Assembly (NCBI GenBank): GCA_031213475.1
Contig: JARUPZ010000027.1
Coordinates: 868,001-932,000 of the forward strand
Source: Nereocystis luetkeana
Lineage: Eukaryota; Sar; Phaeophyceae; Laminariales; Laminariaceae
Length of the DNA stretch: 64,000 nt
Direction: 5' to 3'
Below the pieces are notes generated by a model, which searched no databases, had not been told where the DNA came from, and was given only the letters and a program-made list of their open reading frames with translations. The number at the start of each line of letters is the position of its first letter. Within the stretch, counting starts at the first letter, position 1. Position numbers and translations under genes: made by a program. This document shows, one piece after another, positions 54,201 to 64,000 of the stretch.

Positions 54201-57200
54201 TACCGACCGTTCTGTCTTTCGGATTGCTCCTTCCTACCGACGGTGGACAGGTTCGACCTTCTGTCGTCTCTGCTGAGGCAAGACATCTCCTTCCACGGTA
54301 AGAATTTTGCGTATTAATTGATCGAAAACGTGAAAAACGCCTCGACGATGGTTTTCCATGCGCTAAGCTTTCGTGCACGGTGGTCAAAACCCTTCCTTCC
54401 TCTTGACCAAGGGTGCCACTGACCGCTACCCTCCTGCAGGATGATTTGATGCATGAAACGTCGGAAGGCAAGGCAACGAAAAGTCGAAAGGCAAGGCAAC
54501 GAAAAGTCATCGCGATGAACACTAGCATTGCTGTACTTTGGGGATAACAGGCGTATCGTCTGTGGTGGCGCATTGGGTTCTGGAGCCTCGCCAAGCTCTC
54601 CCCCCTCTCCTTTAGTGCCATGTAATCTTACAATTTACTCCCCCCTTACATATTAAATACCTGGTATATATAGATTGGGTTGGCGTCGGTTGGCCACGAC
54701 GCTGTAAAACACGTCTCTCACTGCGTGAGCTAGACAACCAGGGGTAATTGTTTTTTTGGAGGTCACCACGGCTGGCGGTCGAATTATAGATCATTTTTTT
54801 GCGGGGAAAACCTCAACTCTGCACAAGGGAGATGAACGTGTTGCGTGGTGTGTATATGGTGAGGCACCCACGAGGTCGTTACATGGTAAACCCATTACTG
54901 TCTCTGGAAACTGGCCACACCAGAAATCGAATCAATTAGTTGATGCTGTCGTCCATATGCAAGAATATCCGCCTCTAAAGCGGTTCTTGGTGGGATGCAG
55001 CTCACCCTTTATGCGACCCGCCCATCACCTCACGGCGCTTCGCGCTTGGTGCAAGCAATGCCGGCCTGGTCTGTGAAAACCCGACGTGCCCCGTCCCGGT
55101 ATTGCAGGGATGTACGGCCATGCATGATGACGAGCACCCCCCCCCCCCCCCCCCCCCCGCCCTGGTAATTTGTTCATGTACAAACCCTAGCCATTTGCTC
55201 ACTCCCCCCTTTCAAGTTGGTTACGTTTTCTTATTTCTCCAATATGTCTCCGCTCTCCCTCCCTCCCCACCACTCCCCCGCCTCTTTTTGCTATTAATAA
55301 CTTGTTATCTATATGGTGATGCGGCACCCGCCCCCCCCTGCTGCTTGTGACGGGTTGCGTGTCGACCATATGTCTTATGTGTAATGTGCAGACGTGAATG
55401 AGACGGGAGCTTTGACATCGCGCTTAGCGTCGGACACCGCCAAGATTAGCAACGTCGTCAGCTTCCACGTCAACATCCTTTGCAGGCGAGAAATCCCATC
55501 CCATTCCCCATCCAACCCCGTCCCGTGCCATCCCATTGTATCCCATTCCATTGCACCCAATCCCATCCCACCGCATCCTATCTCATCCCATGCCATCCCG
55601 TCCGATCCCATCCCACGTCACCCTACACTATCCCATCCCATCCGTCGCAACTCATCCATCCGTCCCATCCCATCCCATCCCGCCCCACCCCGTCCATCAT
55701 TGTTGGTGCTTGTTGTTGTTAGTGTTGCTGCCGTTGTTATTGTTGGTCTGACATTTATGTCATAATACCATTGCTGTAGTCCGTGGTTACAACCAGACAT
55801 CAACCATTCCAGCGTGGTCGAGAAGAGAAGAGGAGACTCTTTTCCATACCCGGATCTTTTTTTTTTTCGGCCCGCCTCCTGTCTCTCTACGCATGCCTCG
55901 CTCCCTTTTGCGGCCCGCCTCCGTCTCTCTGCGCATGCTTCACTCTCTTTTGCGGCCTGCCTCCGTCTGTCTGCGTAGGTTTTCACTCTCTGTTGCGGCC
56001 TGCCTCGTTTTTTTCCACGACGTACGTGCGTTGTACTCTTTTTCGCGGCCTGCCCCCGCCTCTTCATGCAGCGTCTACCCCCTTCTGCGACCTGCCCCCT
56101 TATCTCTACGACCGTGTATTGTACTCCCTTTTTCAACATGCATCCGTCTCACCAAACCTATGTTTTGCGATCTGCCTCCGTCTCTCAGCGTGTTTTTTAC
56201 GGCCTATCTCCTACCTCCAACGGAGTGGTCGTTGTCATGTCCTTGTGTAGTGTTAGTGTCCATACGCCATATCTTCAGACGTCGCACCTGGTAACACATG
56301 ACGTATGCTTTTTGTAATATAGCACCGACCTCTATATAGTTCCGCCTCCGTCTCTCTGCGCATGCTTCACTCCCTTTTGCGGCCCGCCTCCGTCTCTTTA
56401 CGTGCTGTTTACGCTCTCTCTCGCCGCCCACAGGCAGGTTATTCAAGCATTGGGAGGGCTAGGTTACCTGTTCCACCTCGAGCGTCGCCTCGCCTCGGTT
56501 GCGATGGGCGGGCTAGTCGCCGTGGGGGCTATAACCGCCGTATACGGAGTCTTCTCGAGAAGGTGACGACTGTGTTTGGTGTTTTTGTCGAAATATGTTT
56601 CGGGTTTGTTGTATTCTGTGTGGTGTCGGTTGTGAACGATGTTGATTGTGTTTAGTGTTTTGTAGGTCCGGTGTTGGTAACGTTTACTGTAGTGTTGAAA
56701 AGGTTTACGATAGTGTTGAATATCTTTAGTGTTGAGTATGTTTTGCGGTGAATTAAGTTTTGTGTGTGATTATGTTCAGGCACGAAAACGAATGGCGATT
56801 ACGGCGCCTGCCATGCTAAGCAGTCCGGGCTGATAGGGTATGGACTACGCACGCATTTAACGTATAGACTACTAAGATCAATGCAGTAACTGAGTGCCCG
56901 AAGTACATGTAAAAGGCAAAGACTTGCGCAACACGGGCACAGGACGATTATTATCAACCTTAATCACTTGTGATGCGTGCACACCTCACACGTTACACGT
57001 TGACCGAGGCTGATCATACCGTGCTTGTATTGAATAGCACACTAGCGCTAGCGATCGGCAGCACACACCCTCACACCCTTTTCTCAGGCGATTTTCTCGG
57101 CAATGGGGAGAGGGCAAGCGCCAACAGTTTGCAAGCAACAGACGCGTCCATGAAAACATTCAGTGTGTTCTGTTGGTTTCGAGAAACTCGGCTCGCAAAC

Positions 57201-60200
57201 TCATCCCTTGTACTGTAGGAGGGTGTGTTATCATTGGCCATTTAGGGCTAACTGCCGTCAGTCCCGTTTTGGGGGCGCAATACTTAGAATTAGAGGGGTT
57301 TTGTCCCCAAGACGGGACTGCAATCCTGAAAGGGCTACCTGGTAAGCGCCAAATATACACCAGGTACCTACAGTAGTACGTTAGATATTGTGCTGACGTA
57401 CAGTATTAATAGTGTTTTTTGTGCTCTGCAGTGCCACATCTGGATCCGAAAGAAGGGGTTCATTGTTATTGTTGTTGTTGCAGTAGTGCACCTACTGTCT
57501 ATTGGCCTATTGCCTATTGGCCTATTGACTATTGACGTATTAGCTGTTGGCCTCCTGCCTATTGACCTATTGGCTATTGGCGTATCGGTTATTGACGTAT
57601 TGTCTATTGACGTATGAGCTGTTGGCCTCCTGGCTATTGACCTATGGAAGCTCCTGCTGATGCACCTATTGCTCCGTGTTGCATATTGCTGTTGAAGACG
57701 TTGAACTTTTGGAACCTTTCGAGCGTGTTGAAGCTACTGAAGCTATTGGGAATGTCGTATGGGAGCGTGTTGAATGCTGAGCGAGACGCGACGTTTTTTT
57801 GTGTTATCGGTTCGCCGCAGGATATCGGCGAAGGTGCAGACGGCGCTGGCGGCGGCGGGGAGCGTGGCGGAGCAAAGCCTGTCGCTGGTCAAGGTTGTCA
57901 GGGCGCACGCGAACGAGGACCACGAGAGGCGAAGGTGCGTGTGTTAGGGCTTGGATATACTTATCGATGAGTACGATTTCGATATTTGGTACACGAAAGC
58001 TTTCGTTCAGTGTTAGCACAAAAAACACGGGCGGGATGACGGGGGATGGAGGGCAAAACACGCTCGATATGATTCATCGAATCTTCGATAAATCGATGTA
58101 TCGAACTGTTCAATGCGATATCCAACACTCGCTATTAATAAAGTGTGTGTTATTCGCATGAAACTGTTATTTCCAGACATCGACATCTAGCAAATCGAGC
58201 GTCCGTGCTGAGTCTTCTTTTTCATGAGCTATATATAGTAGCTCTGTTGTTACAATCCGCGAAGGTGGTTGGGTTGCTCAGCCGCAACGCTTTGCATCCT
58301 TTTGGCCATCGAGTATCGCCTACCTGGGAGTCTGTCCTGGCACTGCGCTGGTAGTCTTGTCGGGCTTCTTGGTCTATACGTCCTCTTCGTGAGTTATCCC
58401 TCTCGACAGCAGTGGTGCTCGGTTGATTTCTTGATTAGTTGATTGTATGGTTGACTGCTGTATGATATGATGGTTGATTGATTGATTGATTGACTGATCG
58501 AGTAGTTGATCAGGTTATTGATTGATTCATCGGTTGGGATGATTTAGTGTTTGATTGATTGATTATTCGATTATTTTTTTATCGATTTTGTGATTGGTTG
58601 CTCATGTAGTACTATAGGGTAAAAGGCATACCGCGCGCTTCCCCTTTTCTAGTCGTTTCCAGTCAAACAGCTCATTTTTTTTTTTTCGCTTCTTATGCAT
58701 CTTTTCCTTCACTCATTTTATCCGATTTTTTTCGGTTTTGGCCGCGCATAAGATACGGGGGCAAGATAGGCGACTCTGTCGAGCTACAGGAAACCCAGGG
58801 CATCGCCTACGGCATGGCCAGGGTCGTGATCGGCTGGAGCCAGGCGTTGCTAATGGGAGGTGTGTTGATGATGGGGGCGGGGATGGTGTTCGACGGCCAC
58901 ATGACAGGCCAGGCTCTCACCACGTTCATATTCTACACCAGCTTCGTCACGTCTGCGAGTTTTGACGTCGGGGATCAGGTGCGCCGAACAAGGGCACTAT
59001 TGGAGGCGTGTCTGGGTCGGAGGGGGGGGGGGGGGGTTGTGACTGTAGAGTGTGGAGTGAGGCGTTTCTTTTAGGACATACTGCCCGCACATAGAGGTGT
59101 TCTAGGGCACGCCTTAGCCCTTCCTCTTGTGGCTTGTTCCGTGAAGGTTTCAATCAATAATGGGCATTACAAGGGCCGTAGTACTGTTCCTCTTGTGGCT
59201 TGTTCCGTGAAGGTTTCAATCAATAATGGGCATGACAAGGGCCGTAGTACTGTAGCGGTTGCGCTTGTCAGCCATTGTATCAACCATCGTGTCAACCATT
59301 GTATCAAACAGCTATCACTGCATCAACCACTGCATCAGCCATTGCATCCTCAATATCGTCGGATCCGATGTTCGTTTCGCGATATTTAGTTCGTTGGATG
59401 CCAATGTCATGCTTACATTGTGTGCAGTGTGTATCGGGCTCTAGCTTATACCTCGTACCTGGTACTTTTGGTCGAAGTCGGTTGTTGGAGGTCTTTCGGC
59501 GGCGAGCCTAAGAAAAAAGCGGTGCTACCTACAGGTCGTAGCTTGGTGACAACACCACTAAGCACTTCACCAAGCGCTTCGCCAAGCACTTCACTAAGCT
59601 TTGCGGTGCTGTTGTTGTGCTGTGTTGTGCTGTGCTGCACTGTGCTGTGCGGCTATGCCTTGGGCGACCGTTTATGCTTGCATACGTAGCTCTGCATATA
59701 TATTTTCTGTGTGTCAGGCGTGTTTTTCTATGCGTGTACGCCTTCTCTGTGTCGTACTCATGTCTGCGTGTCTGTGGGTATCTGCTCCTGTTTTGCGTTG
59801 TGCCGTTGTTTGTCGTAGTGTGCATTTTGTGTCTGTCCTACGTATTTTTCTTCCGTGTTACGACTTTACCGTATTCTGACGTCATTTCATTTTCTACGCC
59901 TCTTTTTCCTCCGCTGACATGGCGTCACATGACGGCATACACACCGCGTCAAATCACGTCACATAACGTAACGTGACGGCATACACACCGTGTCACATCG
60001 CGTCACATCGCGCCACACCGCAGTTACATGTCGTCGAAGGCGTGCTTGCCTTATTGGGGTAGTGCCTAATGTTTGTGAGGCTATCATACTCACATCAGGA
60101 GCTATAAATCTCACCCCAGACGGACTTAGGGTCAGGGTAAGACGACCATTGAAGGTGGACCTCAACGGTATGAATTGTAGGTGTACACATCACCAAAAAA

Positions 60201-61825
60201 AGTGTAAAACACTATCACGGCGTCCCCTAATATGCACCAGGTAGGCCCAAACCGGGGGGGGGAAAGGCTTCCCAACGTATCTCTGAAGAATTACGTATGT
60301 AGCGTCGATGGAAAGCCTATCACCAACCGCGTATTTGCCGCAGACAACAGTTTCAATTCACGCGGTGGTTCATGAGGCACAACGTATCAGAGTGGACAGC
60401 TTGGGGGCTTACTTTGGGCCTGTTCGATATGGGCCTCGGTGACAGTGGAACTCCAGCGACATTGAGTCTACTGTAGGAGCCCTGTCAGCCAGAAAGGTGT
60501 TGGCCGAAAAGTGCTACAGTCGCCTGCTGTAGCACACCTCGAGTCACATGTCGCAACCTCGCTGCATTGCTCTCGTCTTCTGACTCTCCCCTCTGTTCCT
60601 ACCACCCGCTGCTCGTCGGGTGTGATCGAACAACCGGAACGGCCTTCTGGACGCTGGATTTTGTTTGCCTTGGCCTGTCCTCACAGTGGGCTAAGGTGAG
60701 CCCATACGTGTCTTCCTGGGTGCAGCGGTCGACAGAACTTTGCGCTCGGTTGATTTCTTGATGTGGTTGGCTTTGCATGGCTTTGCTTGATTTTGCTTTG
60801 GTTTGCTCGGTTTGATTGCTCGGTTGCTTGATTTGGTTGGTCGATTGTTGACAGTTGTTTTTTTTTGCGTCTGATTTCGATAGTTTGATTGTTTGATTTG
60901 CTTGCGTTGATTGTTATGTTTGTTTGATTTGCGATATTTTGATCGATTCTGTGTGAATGATGGCTTGATGGCTTGGTTGGTTAGTTTGCTTGATGCCGCG
61001 GCAGGTTGTGCGTCGTCGACGCAACTCGACCGTTATTGCTCCGAGCGGAAATAAAAGAACTACTGTATTACGGGGGACCATAGTTAATAGGACCTACGGT
61101 ACGCACAAAAACCGATATATTTCGCTATTTTTGCTAACAATAGTTGGCATTATTAACTATGGTCCCCCGCAACAGAGTATACGCCCTGGTGGGCAATTTG
61201 CCGAAACCGTTTTCGGGCCAAACTACCAAAGTGCTCCTTTTTAAAGGAGCCTGATGGAGCAATCACTGTTTTAGTTTGCGGTTTTCGATGTGCTGACTCG
61301 GCGTTTGTCGCTTGTCACGGTGACGTTTGCCTCCGCCCCTTACTGCTAACCCTTTTAGAGTGCAGAGCAATGCTAATGCTGTCATAATGCTGTCAGCCTG
61401 CATCCTTTTGCGTCAGCGACACACAGGGCACTGTTGATATTACTCTAGCTTCGACCATATTTGCAGTACTAGCTTGTGGTGCACAAGGGTAGTTTTTTTT
61501 TGCCCCCCGTGTTACTCGGCAGTCGTTGAATCCGGGTTGTTGTGCGTTCCTGCGCGTTCGGCGTGGCAGATCCAAGAGGCGCTCGGGGCAGGACAGGAGG
61601 TGTTCGAGCTGCTGCAAAGGAAGCCAGCCGTAAGAACAGAGGCCCTGCCCAACGTAAGTGCCCTTCCTCGCCGTTGTTCGTGTACTTTCTACAACCATCG
61701 CTCCAGGAGGAGCGTGGTGGCTGGTTGGCTTGCCGCTTCTGGGTTCCGCTCTCTCGCTCGAGATGTTTGGTGTAACTAGTTTACCGCGCAGCTTGCGAAC
61801 TGCGTTGTCGTTGTTGTTTTTTTCT

Positions 61826-61894
<69 letters not shown>

Positions 61895-63394
61895 GAAGAG
61901 AGGGGGATTTGTTCGCCGGGCCAGATGCGCACTGTAAATAATAGTGATAGTGCGGGTACTATTATGGTGTAGGCGGTATTGCCGGGTTTTTAGAGGGGTG
62001 CTACGGCCCGGCAAGCCTTTGCCTTTCTCTCTCTCTGATAATCGCACATCCTCTTAGAAGTCCGCCACCGCCAACACATGGACACGCATGTCGTTCTAAA
62101 CGATGCGGACGGATTGGAAACCCGCCAGATGGCATTCTGTTGGGCGGGGGCGCTTTGAGCGCACTGATCTGTTGCGGTGGCAGTGCGAAACGATCGTGTC
62201 TTTTGTTGTGATGTCCGATGTGACTGTCGTCGCTGCTCAGCATAAAAGTACTCGAGCGCGCTCCCCTGTCCCCCCCTCTGCTATCCCAACGGCACCACAG
62301 GGGGAAATCCCGCCGCATGCAGATGCCGTCTCTGCAGTCGAACCTCGCCTGGGCGCGACGGCCAGAATTGGCCACAATAGTGAGGAAGGAGAGGATAGTG
62401 TCCTGTCCCCGCTTATGGAGGTGCCGCTTTCGAACGGTGTGGAGAAGCGCGAGCGCGGCAGGGTTGAGTTTCGGTCGGTGACGTTCGGGTACCCGACACG
62501 GCCAGGTGAGGCTGCTGAAGCGATTAAGGCTACTGCTGAACATGCTCAAGCTGCTGCTACTGAAGCTGCTCGACGCCACTGCAGCTGCTTGAAGCTACTG
62601 GAGCTGCTAAAGCTACTGAAGTTGCTGCTGGAGCTGCTAAAGCTACTGAAGTTGCTACTGGAGCTGCTGAAGCGACATAAACTGTTGAAGCTACTGGAGT
62701 AAACTGCAGCTACTGGAGATGTTGTTGTTGATGCTGTTGTTACGGTTGATGTTGATGTGGATGCTATTGTTGTCGTTCCGGTTGATATTGATGTTGATGC
62801 TCTTGTTTTCGTTTCGGCTTTTGTTGTTTCGGGGGAACGGGCAGTAGCGAGCGAAAACACATACGGTGAAAAAAACATATGCCCCCCCCCCCAGCAAGGT
62901 GGTGGTGTGCCAGAGCAATATGACCGCCTTATAAAGGGAAGCCGCCTTTTTCATGCCAGGTTATGAGTGCACTTCTCCGGTCACGCCAAGCGGTTTCAAT
63001 CGCCATAGATCGATATACCGCCTTACTCAGACAGCCTTACGGGGGGGTCTCCCACTACTGTAGAGTACATGGTGATTGGGCCCATCGTTGATTCTGATCA
63101 CCATGTACCACTGTGCCACCCTCTACTACAGCGGTTGCGGTGCTTGTTCGTGTAAACGCGGCACCGTAAATTTGATGCGGGAGTACCCTGAAACATGTTC
63201 GATGAGGCGTTTCTCGTTGCGGACACGGATACCCTCTAACCCCCCTTTTCCTCTCTCTCGTGCCTGTCGGAACGTTGGAGCGCAGGTGTTTTGATTCTGG
63301 ACCAGCTGTCGTTCACCGCCCGCCCGGGGGAAACGGTGGCCGTGGTCGGCTCTTCTGGCAGTGGGAAATCCACAATCTTGCGTCTCTTGTGCAG
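51259..63394 (+). CDS. ABCB-type half-transporter, ten exons, 3' end beyond the window
   Basis: An ATP-driven exporter-type membrane protein. Exons: 51259-51429, 53247-53362, 54251-54297, 55392-55485, 56434-56562, 57821-57934, 58753-58978, 61570-61653, about 62241 (or 62301)-62505, and 63286-63394, all in agreeing phases. The transmembrane domain comes first (helices around [52 protein letters not shown] and TFIFYTSFV) with the family signature [20 protein letters not shown] and [15 protein letters not shown]. The nucleotide-binding domain then starts with [16 protein letters not shown] and Walker [10 protein letters not shown]. The signature motif, Walker B and H-loop lie right of the window. 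The intron after 55485 appears to begin with GC. It resembles plant plastid ABCB half-transporters (TAP1/NAP8-like), which fits the plastid leader at 43474. The substrate is unknown. The acceptor of the ninth exon is uncertain. Confidence 0.9.
51487..51600. mobile_element. Palindromic MITE, family 1, copy 12 (ABC intron)
   Basis: TTACGGCGGGGCCTATTAAA left, TTTACTGTGGTCCCCCGTAG right. Inserted 58 bp after an ABC exon donor. Confidence 0.7.
54470..54511. repeat. 21-bp tandem duplication
   Basis: GAAGGCAAGGCAACGAAAAG followed by a near-identical GAAAGGCAAGGCAACGAAAA, in an ABC intron. Confidence 0.75.
54848..55159 (+). mobile_element. Poly-C-tailed SINE-like repeat, copy 5 (ABC intron)
   Basis: A full-length copy from GGTGAGGCACCCACGAGGTC to GACGAGCACC(C)n, with a C-run of about 22. 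Matches 4506-4855 almost end to end. Confidence 0.75.
55494..55690 (+). repeat. (CCCAT)n-like degenerate array
   Basis: CCCATCCCATT-type pentamers with substitutions, starting 9 bases inside the intron after the 55392-55485 exon. Confidence 0.8.
55875..56420 (+). repeat. Degenerate C/T-rich repeat (GCGGCCCGCCTCCGTCTCTC)
   Basis: The phrase TTTTGCGGCCTGCCTCCGTC with TCTCTGCGCATGCTTCACTC recurs about six times at roughly 50-60 bp spacing, including a distant unit at 56342-56405. Intronic; no coding role. Confidence 0.65.
57241..57338. mobile_element. MITE family 2, copy in ABC intron
   Basis: CAGTCCCGTTTTGGGGGCGC left and TTTGTCCCCAAGACGGGACT right, with CTGAAAGGGCTA at the end. Confidence 0.65.
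57495..57640 (+). repeat. 14-15-bp tandem repeat (CCTATTGGCTATTGA)
   Basis: About ten units of CTATTGRCSTATTG-like sequence in the intron before the 57821 exon. Confidence 0.75.
58440..58600 (+). repeat. (TTGATTGA)n-like run
   Basis: TTGATTGATTGATTGACTGA and related words. Similar low-complexity GATT runs lie at 2048-2130, 13235-13310 and 60745-60985. Confidence 0.75.
59121..59252. repeat. 66-bp near-perfect tandem duplication
   Basis: The unit TTCCTCTTGTGGCTTGTTCC ... GGGCCGTAGTACTG is present at 59121-59186 and 59187-59252, with a single visible difference (GGGCATTACA versus GGGCATGACA). It is young, judging by identity. Confidence 0.9.
59276..61065. other. Long ABC intron without other gene
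   Basis: This 1.8-kb part of the intron between 58978 and 61570 is T/G-rich. It has CATCAACCA repeats (59276-59345), a GCTGTGTTGTG run (59610-59660), CACATCGCGTCACAT repeats (59925-60015) and GATTTGCTTG runs (60745-60985). Reading the plus strand gave no further exon needed by the ABC model, since the protein joins smoothly across this intron. Confidence 0.4.
61066..61172. mobile_element. Palindromic MITE, family 1, copy 13 (ABC intron)
   Basis: TATTACGGGGGACCATAGTT left, AACTATGGTCCCCCGCAACA right. Core CACAAAAACCGATATATTTC. Confidence 0.78.
61818..61892 (+). repeat. (GA)n microsatellite
   Basis: Uninterrupted GA/AG run of about 70 bp, about 165 bp after the 61570-61653 exon. Confidence 0.95.
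62506..62820 (+). repeat. Compound CTGCTGAAG/TTGATG triplet array at an intron start
   Basis: Begins at the GTGAGG donor of the preceding ABC exon with CTGCTGAAGCGATTAAGGCT and continues as GCTACTGAAGTTGCTGCTGG-type units, then TTGTTGATGTTGATGTGGAT. It produces a misleading open frame (Leu/Lys-rich) that continues the exon. Confidence 0.8.
63037..63112. repeat. Hairpin-forming repeat, copy 1 of a minor family
   Basis: TTACGGGGGGGTCTCC opens the repeat. GTACATGGTGAT and ATCACCATGTAC form inverted arms around GGGCCCATCGTTGATTCTG. A related copy lies at 63794-63905. Confidence 0.5.
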
Positions 63395-63504
63395 GTGACG
63401 GTTTCATTGCAGGTTTCATTGAAATATGGGTGGCGGTCCGTGTTGGAGGGGGGTGGGGGAGGGGATACTTTGATCGATCATCTGAATTGAATTGGGTTGG
63501 GGTA

Positions 63505-63640
63505 GTTTTTGTTGATTGTGCTGTTGTTGTTGGTGTTGTTGGTGCTGTTGTTGCTGCCCTTGTTGTTTTTGTGGTGGTTGTCCATGTTGTGGTTGGTGGT
63601 GTTGTTGGTGGTGTGGTTGGTGTTATTGTCGGTGTTGTGT
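63505..63640 (+). repeat. (TTG)n/(GTT)n-rich array
   Basis: TTGTTGTTGGTGTTGTTGGT-type text about 110 bp into the last ABC intron, giving artificial Cys/Val/Leu-rich frames. Confidence 0.85.
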
Positions 63641-63793
63641 GTTTATGTTACTTTCTCACGCTCTTCCCTTCGGACTCTTTTTTCCCGCCATTAGCTATTT
63701 GTTTGTTGTCTTATGTGCGACGCTCTGTTCTAGCTGGCGTAACAACTAGGTAGTTGTAGTTGGACAGTACTGTAGTGTAGTTGTATTACGAGA

Positions 63794-63905
63794 TATTACG
63801 GGGGGGCATAGGGAATACAACCGAACATACTGTAGTTTGTAAACATAGGGGACAATGCGTGTCATGGGTCCATCGTCGATTCTGATTACTATGCCCCTGT
63901 GTGAG
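63794..63905. repeat. Hairpin-forming repeat, copy 2 of a minor family
   Basis: GGGGGGGCATAGGG and CTATGCCCC form the arms, and GGGTCCATCGTCGATTCTGA matches the centre of 63037-63112. It starts with ATTACGGGGG, so it may be a diverged relative of MITE family 1. Confidence 0.5.
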
Positions 63906-63934
63906 ACTGCCTCGCCCGTGATGAGCTATCATCG

Positions 63935-64000
63935 TCCTGTAATCATCATCATCAGCATCGTCATCATCATTCATCATCATCATCATCATCATCATTATTA
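63935..64000. repeat. (ATC)n microsatellite at the right edge
   Basis: ATC triplets continue to the window end, within the unfinished ABC intron. Confidence 0.9.

Noticed and set aside
55500-55680. (CCCAT)n array as an interstitial telomere
   Set aside because: The unit is not TTTAGGG/CCCTAAA or a known telomere variant and is very irregular. It is better explained as an intronic microsatellite.
60511-60761. Possible extra ABC exon around [18 protein letters not shown]
   Set aside because: The transporter sequence joins directly from FDVGDQ (58978) to [15 protein letters not shown] (61570) as in relatives, leaving no gap to fill.
62506-62702. Continuation of the ABC exon into a Leu/Lys-rich segment
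   Set aside because: It is the CTGCTGAAG repeat after a good GTGAGG donor. Splicing to 63286 restores [16 protein letters not shown] as in the family.

Overview
The window looks like nuclear DNA of a photosynthetic stramenopile, most likely a brown alga (Ectocarpus-type). The evidence is low gene density, genes split into many short exons by introns of about 0.5 to 3 kb or more, a bipartite plastid leader with an AYA-F cleavage motif, and a high load of small transposable elements and microsatellites. No bacterial operons, plastid or mitochondrial genes, phaeoviral genes or CRISPR arrays were seen. The species assignment is an inference.

Layout. (1) 1835-7049, plus strand: Fe-type superoxide dismutase in six visible exons. 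Its first exon(s) lie left of the window or were not found. (2) 7.0-22.7 kb: no host gene recognised. It holds an 84-bp tandem array, a decayed non-LTR retroelement with a zinc finger and restriction-like endonuclease domain (about 9.4-12.8 kb, minus), microsatellites, a 5'-truncated LINE copy (17.55-18.6 kb) and several small repeats. (3) 22686-33556, minus strand: a complete long-chain acyl-CoA synthetase gene. Eleven exons were joined by hand with consistent phases, giving 697 residues. (4) 33.6-36.9 kb: intergenic, with a second LINE 3' end. (5) 36889-42978, minus strand: a complete four-exon gene for an Abi (Abl-interactor-like) subunit of the WAVE/SCAR complex, 518 residues. (6) 42979-43473: short divergent intergenic region. 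(7) 43474 to the right edge, plus strand: a plastid-leader exon, then a long repeat-rich stretch, then ten exons of an ABCB-type half-transporter running from the first membrane helix to Walker A and leaving the window. The leader may be the transporter's first exon, which would make it a plastid-envelope ABC protein.

Repeats. At least thirteen copies of a roughly 108-bp palindromic MITE (ends ATTACGGGGGACC) are scattered through introns and spacers. A second palindromic family has ends like CCCTTTTAGGACTGCAGTCC. A third, SINE-like family of about 200-350 bp ends in a poly-C tract and shares its GAGTAC-(C)n terminus with the LINE, suggesting a LINE/SINE partnership with unusual poly-C tails. 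Exon boundaries were set from splice consensus plus protein-family continuity. No transcript data were available.
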